A stretch of DNA of 64,000 bases from Hydractinia symbiolongicarpus (lineage: Eukaryota > Cnidaria > Hydrozoa > Anthoathecata > Hydractiniidae), in NCBI RefSeq assembly GCF_029227915.1, contig NC_079888.1, positions 248,001 through 312,000 of the forward strand, given 5' to 3'. The notes beneath the pieces were generated by a model. That model worked only from the letters and a program-made list of their open reading frames with translations, was not told the origin of the DNA and ran no database searches. Below, piece after piece: positions 50,640-63,000 of this stretch. Numbering within the stretch: the stretch's first letter is position 1; every line of letters starts with the position of its first letter. A program made the translations under genes and the position numbers.

Positions 50640-53600
50640 GTGGGACCAATCCTAGCCGTTAGTTGGCGCTGAAGAAACAGAGACAGTTTCAAAAACTACA
50701 TTTCATTGACTTTCTAACGGTGTCAATCCGTTTGAGTGACAACGATTGCGTCACGTATTCGTACCAACATGTATTTAGCGATTTGTTCCGATCTTACTAA
50801 GTTGTATCGCTTTGAAAAGTGAAACAATTGACCGTGGGAATTAATTGAACTGTTTCTGGACTGTGACCTTATAAATGTGATAAATGAGCCAATTGAACTC
50901 CAATAAATAACATTCTTTTTAACTCGACATGATTGCCGGAACTCAGCCATTACACTGGACCCTGTGGTAGCGCTTTATTTAAAAATTTCGATAAATAAGT
51001 AATATTTTACTGTGGGACCAATCCTAGCCGTTAGTTCGCGCAGAAAAAATAGAGACAGTTTCAAAAACTACATTTCATTGACTTTCTAACGGTGTCAAAC
51101 CGTTTGAGTTACAACGGCTGCGTCAAAGATTCGTACCAACATGTATTTAGCGATTTCTTCCGGTATTACTAAGTTGTATCGCTTTTAAAAGTGAAACGAT
51201 TGACTGTGGGACTTAATTGAACTGATTCTGGACTGTGACCTGCTAAATGTGATAAATGAGCCACTTGGTCTCCAAGGAATGACAATCTTCCTAATTTGAC
51301 ATGATTGCCGGAACTCAGCGATTACACTGGACCCTGTGGTAGTGCTTCATTTAAAAATTTCGATAAATAAGTCATTTTTTACTGTGGGACCAATCCTAGC
51401 CGTTAGTTCGAGCTGAAGAAACAGAGACAGTTTCAAAAACTACATTTCATTGACTTTCTAACGGTGTCAATCCGTTTGAGTTACAACGGTTGCGTCACAT
51501 ATTCGTATCAACATGTATTTAGCGATTTCTTCCGCTATTACTAAGTTGTATCGCTTTTAAAAGAGAAACAATTAACTGTGGAACTTAATTGAACTGATTA
51601 TGGACTGTGACCTTATAAATGTGATACATGAGCCAATTGGACTCCAAGAAATAACATTCTTTTTAACTCGACATGATTGCCGGAACTCAACAATTATACT
51701 GGACCCTGTTGTAGCGCTTTATTTAAAAATTTAGATAAATAAGTCATTTTTTACTGTGGGACCAATCCTAGCCGTTAGTTGGCGCTGAAGAAACAGAGAC
51801 AGTTTCAAAAACTACATTTCATTGACTTTCTAACGGTGTCAATCCGTTTGAGTGACAACGATTGCGTCACGTATTCGTACCAACATGTATTTAGCGATTT
51901 GTTCCGATCTTACTAAGTTGTATCGCTTTGAAAAGTGAAACGATTGACCGTGGGAATTAATTGAACTGTTTCTGGACTGTGACCTTATAAATGTGATAAA
52001 TGAGCCAATTGAACTCCAAGAAATAACATTCTGTTTAACTCGACATGATTGCCGGAACTCAACAATTATACTGGACCCTGTGGTAGCGCTTCATTTAAAA
52101 ATTTAGATAAATAAGTCATTTTTTACTGTGGGACCAATCCTAGCCGTTAGTTCGTGCTGAAGAAACAGAAACAGTTTCGAAAACTACATTTCATTAACTT
52201 TTTAACGGTGTCAATCCGTTTGAGTTACAACGATTGTGTCACGTATTCGATTCAACATGTATTTAGCAATTTGTTCCGATCTTACTAAGTTGTTTCGCTT
52301 TTAAATTGAAACGATTGACTGTGGGACTTAATTGAACTGATTCTGGACTGTGACCTTATAAATGTGATAAATGAGCCAATTGGACTCCAAGAAATAACAT
52401 TCTTCTTAACTCGACAGGATTGCCGGAACTCAACGATTATACTGGACCCTGTGGTAGCGCTTCATTTAAAAATTTAGATAAATAAGTCATTTTTTACTGT
52501 GGGATTAATCCTAGCCGTTAGTTCGCACTGAAGAAACAGAGACAGTTTCAAAAACTACATTTCATTGACTTTCTAACGGTGTCAATCCGTTTGAGTGACA
52601 ACGATTTCGTCACGTATTCGTACCAACATGTATTTAGCGATTTCTTCCGATCTTACTAAGTTGTATCGCTTTTAAAAGAGAAACAATTGACTGTGGAACT
52701 TAATTGAACTGATTCTGGACTGTGACCTGCTAAATGTGATAAATGAGCCACTTGGTCTCCAAGGAATGACAATCTTCTTAATTTGACATAATTGTTGGAA
52801 CTCAGCGGATACACTGGGCGCTGTGGTAGCGCTTCATTTAAAAATTAAGATTAATAAGTCATATTTTACTGTGGGACCAATCCTAGCCGTTAGTTGGCGC
52901 TGAAGAGATAGAGACAGTTTCAAAAACTACATTTCATTGTCTTTTTAACGGTGGCAATCCGTTTGAGTTACAACGGTTGCGTCACATATTCGTACCAACA
53001 TGTATTTAGTGATTTTGTTCCGATATTACTAAGCTGTATCGCCTTTAACGGTGAACCGATTGACTGTGGGGACTTAGTTGAACTGATTCTGGACTGTGAC
53101 CTTATAAATGTGATAAATGAGCCAATTCGACTCCAAGAAATAACATTCTTTATAACTCGACATGATTGCCGGAACTCAACGATTATACTGGACCCTGTGG
53201 TAGCGCTTCATTTAAAAATTTAGATAAATAAGTCATTTTTTACTGTGGGACCAATCCTAGCCGTTAGTTCGCGCTGAAGAAACAGAGACAGTTTCAAAAA
53301 CTACATTTCATTGACTTTCTAACGGTATCAATCCGTTTGAGTGACAACGATTGCGTCACGTATTCGTACCAACATGTATTTAGCGATTTGTTCCGATCTT
53401 ACTAAGTTGTATCGCTTTTAAAAGTTAAACGATTGACCGTGGGAATTAATTGAACTGTTTCTGGACTGTGACCTTATAAATGTGATAAATGAGCCAATTG
53501 AACTCCAAGAAATAACATTCTTTTTAACTCGACATGATTGCCGGAACTCAACAATTATACTGGACCCTGTGGTAGCGCTTCATTGAAAAATTTAGATAAA

Positions 53601-56392
53601 TAAGTCATTTTTTACTGTGGGACCAATCCTAGCCGTTAGTTCGCGCTGAAGAAACAGAGACAGTTTCAAAAACTACATTTCATTAACTTTTTAACGGTGT
53701 CAATCCGTTTGAGTTACAACGATTGTGTCACGTATTCGATTCAACATGTATTTAGCGATTTGTTCCGATCTTACTAAGTTGTTTCGCTTTTAAATTGAAA
53801 CGATTGACCGTGGGAATTAATTGAACTGTTTCTGGACTGTGACCTTATAAATGTGATAAATGAGCCAATTGAACTCCAAGAAATAACATTCTTTTTAACT
53901 CGACATGATTGCCGGAACTCAACAATTATACTGGACCCTGTGGTAGCGCTTCATTTAAAAATATCGATAAATAAGTCATTTTTACTGTGGGACCTATCCT
54001 ATCCGTTAGTTCCCGCTGTAGAAATAGACACAGTCTCAAAAACTAACTTTCATTGACTTTCTAACGGTGTCAATCCGTTTGAGTTACAACGGTTGCTTCA
54101 CATATTCGTACCAACATGTATTTAATGATTTTGTTCCGATATTACTAAGTTGTATCGCTTTCAACGGTGAACCGATTCACTGTGGGACTTAGTTGAACTG
54201 ATTCTGGACTGTGACCTGATAAATGTGATAAATGAGCCAATTGAACTCCAAGAAATAACATTCTTTTTAACTCGACATAATTGCCGGAACTCAGCGATTA
54301 GACTGGACCATGTGGTAGCGCTTCATTTAAAAATTTCGATAAATAAGTCATTTTTTACTGTGGGATTAATCCTAGCCGTTAGTTCGCACTGAAGAAACAG
54401 AGACAGTTTCAAAAACTGCATTTCATTGACTTTCTAACGGTGTCAATCCGTTTGAGTGACAACGATTTCGTCATGTATTCGTACCAACATGTATTTAGCG
54501 ATTTGTTCCGATCTTACTAAGTTGTATCGCTTTTAAAAGAGAAACAATTGACTGTGGAACTTAATTGAACTGATTCTGGACTGTGACCTGCTAAATGTGA
54601 TAAATGAGCCACTTGGTCTCCAAGGAATGACAATCTTCTTAATTTGACATGATTGTTGGAACTCAGCGGATACACTGGGCGCTGTGGTAGCGCTTCATTT
54701 AAAAATTAAGATTAATAAGTCATATTTTACTGTGGGACCAATCCTAGCCGTTAGTTGGCGCTGAAGAGGTAGAGACAGTTTCAAAAACTACATTTCATTG
54801 TCTTTTTAACGGTGGCAATCCGTTTTAGTTACAACGGTTGCGTCACATATTCGTACCAACATGTATTTAGTGATTTTGTTCCGATATTACTAAGCTGTAT
54901 CGCTTTTAACGGTGAACCGATTGACTGTGGGACTCAGTTGAACCCATTCTGGACTGTGACTTGATAAATGTGATAAATAAGCCAATTGGACTCCAAGGAA
55001 TGACATTCTTTTTAACTCGACATAATTGCCGGAACTCAGCGATTAGACTGGACCATGTGGTAGCGCTTCATTTAAAACTTTTGATAAATAAGTCATTTTT
55101 TACTGTGGGACCTATCCTAGCCGTTAGTTCACGCTGAAGAAATAGAGACAGTTTCAAAAACTACATTTCATTAACTTTCTAACGGTGGCAATCCGTTTGA
55201 GTTACAACGATTGCGTCACGGATTCGATTCATCATGTATTTAGCGATTTGTTCCGATCTTACTCAGTTGTTTCGCTTTTAAAAGTGAAACGATTGACTGT
55301 GAGACTTAATTGAACTGATTCTGGACTGTGACCTTATATATGTGATAAATGAGCCAATTGGACTCAAAGAAATAACATTCTTTTTAACTCGACGTGATTG
55401 CCGGAACTCAACGATTACACTGGACCCTGTGGTAGCGCTTCATTTAAAAATTTAGATAAATAAGTCATTTTTTACTGTGGGACCAATCCTATCCGTTAGT
55501 TCACGCTGAAGAAATAGCGACAGTTTCGAAAACAAATTTTCATTGACTTTCTAACAGTGTCAATCCGTTTGAGTTACAACGGTTGCTTCACATGTTCGTA
55601 CCAACATGTATTAAGCGATTTTTTCCGATCTTACTAAGTTGTATCGCTTTTAAAAGTGAAACAATTGACTGTGGGACTTAATTGAACTGATTCTGGACTG
55701 TGACCTTATAAATGTGATAAATGAGCCAATTCGACTCCAAGAAATAACATTCTTTTTAACTCGACATGATTGCCGGAACTCAACGATTATACTGGACCCT
55801 GTGGTAGCGCTTCATTTAAAAATTTAGATAAATAAGTCATTTTTTACTGTGGGATTAATCCTAGCCGTTAGTTCGCGCTGAAGAAACAGAGACAGTTTCA
55901 AAAACTACATTTCATTGACTTTCTAACGGTGTCAATCCGTTTGAGTGACAACGATTTCGTCACGTATTCGTACCAACATGTATTTAGCGATTTGTTCCGA
56001 TCTTACTAAGTTGTATCGCTTTTAAAAGTGAAACGATTGACCGTGGGAATTAACTGAACTGTTTCTGGACTGTGACCTTATAAATGTGATAAATGAGCCA
56101 ATTGAAATCCAAGAAATAACATTCTTTTTAACTCGACATGATTGCCGGAACTCAACAATTATACTGGACCCTGTGGTAGCGCTTCATTTAAAAATATCGA
56201 TAAATAAGTCATTTTTACTGTGGGACCTATCCTATCCGTTAGTTCCCGCTGTAGAAATAGACACAGTCTCAAAAACTAACTTTCATTGACTTTCTATCGG
56301 TGTCAATCCGTTTGAGTTACAACGGTTGCTTCACATATTCGTACCAACATGTATTTAATGATTTTGTTCCGATATTACTAAGTTGTATCGCT
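50640..56392 (+). repeat. 5.75-kb segmental duplication, right copy
   Basis: This is the partner of 43570-49322, with the same block order. At 51375 the alignment jumps by exactly three monomers (1116 bp) and just after 52310 by one more. Four monomers at about 53533-55065 are not in the left copy; they belong to the 2233-bp hexamer that continues to the right. Private differences include GAACTGATTATGGACTG near 51590 and CCCTGTTGTAGCG near 51704. Confidence 0.85.
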
Positions 56393-58839
56393 TTCAACGG
56401 TGAACCGATTGACTGTGGGACTTAGTTGAACTGATTCTGGACTGTGACCTGATAAATGTGATAAATGAGCCAATTGAACTCCAAGAAATAACATTCTTTT
56501 TAACTCGACATAATTGCCGGAACTCAGCGATTAGACTGGACCATGTGGTAGCGCTTCATTTAAAAATTTCGATAAATAAGTCATTTTTTACTGTGGGATT
56601 AATCCTAGCCGTTAGTTCGCACTGAAGAAACAGAGACAGTTTCAAAAACTGCATTTCATTGACTTTCTAACGGTGTCAATCCGTTTGAGTGACAACGATT
56701 TCGTCATGTATTCGTACCAACATGTATTTAGCGATTTCTTCCGATCTTACTAAGTTGTATCGCTTTTAAAAGAGAAACAATTGACTGTGGAACTTAATTG
56801 AACTGATTCTGGACTGTGACCTGCTAAATGTGATAAATGAGCCACTTGGTCTCCAAGGAATGACAATATTCTTAATTTGACATTATTGTTGGAACTCAGC
56901 GGATACACTGGGCGCTGTGGAAGCGCTTCATTTAAAAATTAAGATTAATAAGTCATATTTTACTGTGGGACCAATCCTAGCCGTTAGTTTGCGCTGAAGA
57001 GATAGAGACAGTTTCAAAAACTGCATTTCATTGTCTTTTTAACGGTGGCAATCCGTTTGAGTTACAACGGTTGCGTCACATATTCGTACCAACATGTATT
57101 TAGTGATTTTGTTCCGATATTACTAAGCTGTATCGCTTTTAACGGTGAACCGATTGACTGTGGGACTCAGTTGAACCCATTCTGGACTGTGACTTGATAA
57201 ATGTGATAAATGAGCCAATTGGACTCCAAGGAATGACATTCTTCTTAATTTGACAAGATTGCTGGAACTCAGCGATTACACTGGACACTGCGGTAGCGCT
57301 TCATTTAAAACTTTTGATAAATAAGTCATTTTTTACTGTGGGACCTATCCTAGCCGTTAGTTCACGCTGAAGAAATAGAGACAGTTTCAAAAACTACATT
57401 TCATTAACTTTCTAACGGTGGCAATCCGTTTGAGTTACAACGATTGCGTCACGGATTCGATTCATCATGTATTTAGCGATATGTTCCGATCTTACTCAGT
57501 TGTTTCGCTTTTAAAAGTGAAACGATTGACTGTGAGACTTAATTGAACTGATTCTGGACTGTGACCTTATATATGTGATAAATGAGCCAATTGGACTCAA
57601 AGAAATAACATTCTTTTTAACTCGACGTGATTGCCGGAACTCAACGATTACACTGGACCCTGTGGTAGCGCTTTATTTAAAAATTTAGATAAATAAGTCA
57701 TTTTTTACTGTGGGACCAATCCTATCCGTTAGTTCACGCTGAAGAAATAGAGACAGTTTCGAAAACAAACTTTCATTGACTTTCTAACAGTGTCAATCCG
57801 TTTGAGTTACAACGGTTGCTTCACATGTTCGTACCAACATGTATTAAGCGATTTTTTCCGATCTTACTAAGTTGTATCGCTTTTAAAAGTGAAACAATTG
57901 ACTGTGGGACTTAATTGAACTGATTCTAGACTGTGACCTTATAAATGTGATAAATGAGCCAATTCGACTCCAAGAAATAACATTCTTTTTAACTCGACAT
58001 GATTGCCGGAACTCAACAATTATACTGGACCCTGTGGTAGCGCTTCATTTAAAAATATCGATAAATAAGTCATTTTTACTGTGGGACCTATCCTATCCGT
58101 TAGTTCCCGCTGTAGAAATAGACACAGTCTCAAAAACTAACTTTCCTTGACTTTCTAACGGTGTCAATCCGTTTGAGTTACAACGGTTGCTTCACATATT
58201 CGTACCAACATGTATTTAATGATTTTGTTCCGATATTACTAAGTTGTATCGCTTTCAACGGTGAACCGATTGACTGTGGGATTTAGTTGAACTGATTCTG
58301 GACTGTGACCTGATAAATGTGATAAATGAGCCAATTGAACTCCAAGAAATAACATTCTTTTTAACTCGACATAATTGCCGGAACTCAGCGATTAGACTGG
58401 ACCATGTGGTAGCGCTTCATTTAAAAATTTCGATAAATAAGTCATTTTTTACTGTGGGACTAATCCTAGCCGTTAGTTCGCACTGAAGAAACAGAGACAG
58501 TTTCAAAAACTGCATTTCATTGACTTTCTAACGGTGTCAATCCGTTTGAGTGACAACGATTTCGTCATGTATTCGTACCAACATGTATTTAGCGATTTCT
58601 TCCGATCTTACTAAGTTGTATCGCTTTTAAAAGAGAAACAATTGACTGTGGAACTTAATTGAACTGATTCTGGACTGTGACCTGCTAAATGTGATAAATG
58701 AGCCACTTGGTCTCCAAGGAATGACAATCTTCTTAATTTGACATGATTGTTGGAACTCAGCGGATACACTGGGCGCTGTGGAAGCGCTTCATTTAAAAAT
58801 TAAGATTAATAAGTCATATTTTACTGTGGGACCAATCCT
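53853..58839 (+). repeat. Hexamer higher-order repeat (2233 bp) with a pentamer step
   Basis: The rare unit with TAAAAATATCGATAAATAAG, CATTTTTACTG and CCGCTGTAGAAATAGACAC occurs at 53853, 56086 and 57947, spacings of 2233 and 1861 bp. The following unit with CGACATAATTGCCGG and GATTAGACTGGACCATG occurs 2233 and then 1861 bp apart as well. So the array advances by six monomers and then by five, one monomer having been lost between the second and third copies. The same unit is also at 49016, upstream of the block. Confidence 0.87.
55011..55058 (+). repeat. Short conversion-like patch inside a monomer
   Basis: The unit at about 54970-55340 matches its hexamer partner 2233 bp downstream on both sides. 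From 55011 to 55058, however, it carries TTTTTAACTCGACATAATTG and GATTAGACTGGACCATGTGG in place of the partner's CTTAATTTGACAAGATTGC and GATTACACTGGACACTGCGG. The inserted variant is that of the units at about 54258-54330 and 56490-56560. Flanking markers (GGAATGACATTC before, TTTAAAACTTTTG after) remain those of the recipient. The minimal patch is 48 bp. Confidence 0.75.
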
Positions 58840-60068
58840 AGCCGTTAGTTCACGCTGAAGAAATAGAGACAGTTTCGAAAACAAACTTTCATTGACTTTC
58901 TAACAGTGTCAATCCGTTTGAGTTACAACGGTTGCTTCACATGTTCGTACCAACATGTATTAAGCGATTTTTTCCGATCTTACTAAGTTGTATCGCTTTT
59001 AAAAGTGAAACAATTGACTGTGGGACTTAATTGAACTGATTCTGGACTGTGACCTTATAAATGTGATAAATGAGCCAATTCGACTCCAAGAAATAACATT
59101 CTTTTTAACTCGACATGATTGCCGGAACTCAACGATTATACTGGACCCTGTGGTAGCGCTTCATTTAAAAATTTAGATAAATAAGTCATTTTTTACTGTG
59201 GGATTAATCCTAGCCGTTAGTTCGCGCTGAAGAAACAGAGACAGTTTCAAAAACTACATTTCATTGACTTTCTAACGGTGTCAATCCGTTTGAGTGACAA
59301 CGATTTCGTCACGTATTCGTACCAACATGTATTTAGCGATTTGTTCCGATCTTACTAAGTTGTATCGCTTTTAAAAGTGAAACGATTGACCGTGGGAATT
59401 AACTGAACTGTTTCTGGACTGTGACCTTATAAATGTGATAAATGAGCCAATTGAACTCCAAGAAATAACATTCTTTTTAACTCGACATGATTGCCGGAAC
59501 TCAGCCATTACACTGGACCCTGTGGTAGCGCTTTATTTAAAAATTTCGATAAATAAGTAATATTTTACTGTGGGACCAATCCTAGCCGTTAGTTCGCGCT
59601 GAAGGAATAGAGACAGTTTCAAAAACTACATTTCATTGACTTTCTAACGGTGTCAAACCGTTTGAGTTACAACGGCTGCGTCAAAGATTCGTACCAACAT
59701 GTATTTAGCGATTTCTTCCGGTATTACTAAGTTGTATCGCTTTTAAAAGTGAAACGATTGACTGTGGGACTTAATTGAACTGATTCTGGACTGTGACCTG
59801 CTAAATGTGATAAATGAGCCACTTGGTCTCCAAGGAATGACAATCTTCTTAATTTGACATGATTGCCGGAACTCAGCGATTACACTGGACCCTGTGGTAG
59901 CGCTTCATTTAAAAATTTCGATAAATAAGTCATTCTTTACTGTGGGACAAATCCTATCCGTTATATCACGCTGAAGAAATAGAGACAGTTTCAAAAGCTA
60001 CATTTCATTGACTTTCTAACGGTGTCAATCCGTTTGAGTGACAACGATTGCGTCACGTATTCGTACCA
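58840..60068 (+). repeat. Mosaic of two upstream segments
   Basis: 58840 to about 59460 matches 55490-56110 at +3349 (nine monomers), with TTCGAAAACAAACTTTC at 58874. From about 59480 the units match 50920 onward at +8558 and 43860 onward at +15628: CAGCCATTACACTGG at 59502, AAGTAATATTTTACTG, CAACGGCTGCGTC. The switch lies inside a monomer but in register. Near 60000 there is another in-register switch to GAGTGACAACG units. Confidence 0.78.
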
Positions 60069-63000
60069 ACATGTATTTAGCGATTTGTTCCGATCTTACT
60101 AAGTTGTATCGCTTTTAAAAGTGAAACGATTGACCGTGGGAATTAATTGAAATGTTTCTGGACTGTGACCTTATAAATGTGATAAATGAGCCAATTGAAC
60201 TCCAAGAAATAACATTCTTTTTAACTCGACATGATTGCCGGAAGTCAACAATTATACTGGACCCTGTGGTAGCGCTTCATTTAAAAATTTAGATAAATAA
60301 GTCATTTTTTACTGTGGGACCAATCCTAGCCGTTAGTTCGCGCTGAAGAAACAGAGACAGTTTCAAAAACTACATTTCATTGACTTTCTAACTGTGTCAA
60401 TCCGTTTGAGTGACAACGATTGCGTCACGTATTCGTACCATCATGTATTTAGCGATTTGTTCCGATCTTGCTAAGTTGTATCGCTTTTAAAAGTGAAACG
60501 ATTGACTGTGGGAATTAATTGAACTGTTTCTGGACTGTGACCTTATAAATGTGATAAATGAGCCAATTGAACTTCAAGAAATAACATTCTTTTTAACTCG
60601 ACATGATTGCCGGAACTCAGGTATTACACTGGACCCTGTGGTAGCGCTTTATTTAAAAATTTCGATAAATGAGTAATTTTTTACTGTGGGACCAATCCTA
60701 TCCGTTAGTTCACGCTGAAGATATTAGAGACAGTTTCAAAAACTACCTTTTATTGACTTTCTAATGGTGTCAATCCGTTTGCGTTACAACGGTTGCTTCA
60801 CATATCCGTACCAACATGTATTAAGTGTTTTTTTCGATATTACTAAGTGGTATCGCCTTTAACGGTGAACCGATTGACTGTGGGACTTAGTTGAACTGAT
60901 TCTGGACTGTGACCTTATAAATGTGATAAATGAGCGAATTCGACTCCAAGAAATAACATTCTTTATAACTCGACATGATTGCCGGAACTCAACGATTATA
61001 CTGGACCCTGTGGTAGCGCTTCATTTAAAAATTTAGATAAATAAGTCATTTTTTACTGTGGGCCCAATCCTAGCCGTTAGTTCTCGCTGAAAAAACAGAG
61101 ACAGTTTCAAAAACTACATTTCATTGACTTTCTAACGGTGTCAATCCGTTTGAGTGACAACGATTGCGTCACGTATTCGTACCAACATGTATTTAGCGAT
61201 TTGTTCCGATCTTACTAAGTTGTATCGCTTTTAAAAGTGAAACGATTGACCGTGGGAATTAATTGAACTGTTTCTGGACTGTGACCTTATAAATGTGATA
61301 AATGAGCCAATTGAACTCCAAGAAATAACATTCTTTTTAACTCGACATGATTGCCGGAACTCAACAATTATACTGGACCCTGTGGTAGCGCTTCATTTAA
61401 AAATTTAGATAAATAAGTCATTTTTTAGTGTGGGACCAGTCCTAGCCGTTAGTTTGGCTGAAGAAACAGAGACAGTTTCAAAAACTACATTTCATTGACT
61501 TTCTAACGGTGTCAATCCGTTTGAGTGACAACGATTGCGTCACGTATTCGTACCAACATGTATTTAGCGATTTGTTCCGATCTTACTAAGTTGTATCGCT
61601 TTTAAAAGTGAAACGAATGACCGTGGGAATTAATTGAACTGTTTCTGGACTGTGACCTTATAAATGTGATAAATGAGCCAATTGAACTCCAAGAAATAAC
61701 ATTCTTTTTAACTCGACATGATTGCCGGCACTCAGCGATTACATTGGACCCTGTGGTAGCGCTTTATTTAAAAATTTCGATAAATAAGTAATTTTTTACT
61801 GTGGGACCAATCCTATCCGTTAGTTCACGCTGAAGAAATAGAGACAGTTCCAAAAACTACCTTTCATTGACTTTCTAACGGTGTCAATCCGTTTGCGTTA
61901 CAACGGTTGCTTAACATATCCGTACCAACATGTATTAAGTGTTTTTTTCGATATTACTAAGTGGTATCGCTTTTAAAAGTGAAACGATTGACCGTGGGAA
62001 TTAATTGAACTGTTTCTGGACTGTGACCTTATAAATCTGATAAATGAGCCAATTGAACTCCAAGAAATAACATTCTTTTTAACTCGACATGATTGCCGGC
62101 ACTCAGCGATTACATTGGACCCTGTGGTAGCGCTTTATTTAAAAATTTCGATAAATAAGTAATTTTTTACTGTGGGACCAATCCTATCCGTTAGTTCACG
62201 CTGAAGAAATAGAGACAGTTCCAAAAACTACCTTTCATTGACTTTCTAACGGTGTCAATCCGTTTGCGTTACAACGGTTGCTTAACATATCCGTACCAAC
62301 ATGTATTTAGCGATTTGTTCCGATCTTACTAAGTTGTATCGCTTTTAAAAGTGAAACGATTGACTGTGGGAATTAATTGAACTGTTTCTGGACTGTGACC
62401 TTATAAATGTGATAAATGAGCCAATTGAAATCCAAGAAATAACATTCTTTTTAACTCGACATGATTGCCGGAAGTCAACAATTATACTGGACCCTGTGGT
62501 AGCGCTTCATTTAAAAATTTAGATAAATAAGTCATTTTTTACTGTGGGACCAATCCTAGCCGTTAGTTCGCGCTGAAGAAACAGAGACAGTTTCAAAAAC
62601 TACATTTCATTGACTTTCTAACTGTGTCAATCCGTTTGAGTGACAACGATTGCGTCACGTATTCGTACCATCATGTATTTAGCGATTTGTTCCGATCTTG
62701 CTAAGTCGTATCGCTTTTAAAAGTGAAACGATTGACTCTGGGAATTAATTGAACTGTTTCTGGACTGTGACCTTATAAATGTGATAAATGAGCCAATTGA
62801 ACTTCAAGAAATAACATTCTTTTTAACTCGACATGATTGCCGGAACTCAGGTATTACACTGGACCCTGTGGTAGCGCTTTATTTAAAAATTTCGATAAAT
62901 GAGTAATTTTTTACTGTAGGACCAATCCTATCCGTTAGTTCACGCTGAAGATATTAGAGACAGTTTCAAAAACTACCTTTCATTGACTTTCTAATGGTGT

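Noticed and set aside
43653-50950. Minus-strand 75-codon open reading frames at 43653-43880 and 50723-50950
   Set aside because: Their similarity is explained by the segmental duplication at +7070 bp. They span from one monomer region through another with no recognisable domain, and sibling monomers are interrupted.
19459-58150. Plus-strand open reading frames of 62-90 codons at 19459, 21687, 22800, 25032, 36033, 47369, 49016, 52951, 53853, 56086 and 57947
   Set aside because: All are the same frame of the same monomer region, open only where particular substitutions remove stop codons. Most monomers have the frame closed, ends differ freely, and there is no start context, codon bias or recognisable domain. 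They are by-products of the repeat.
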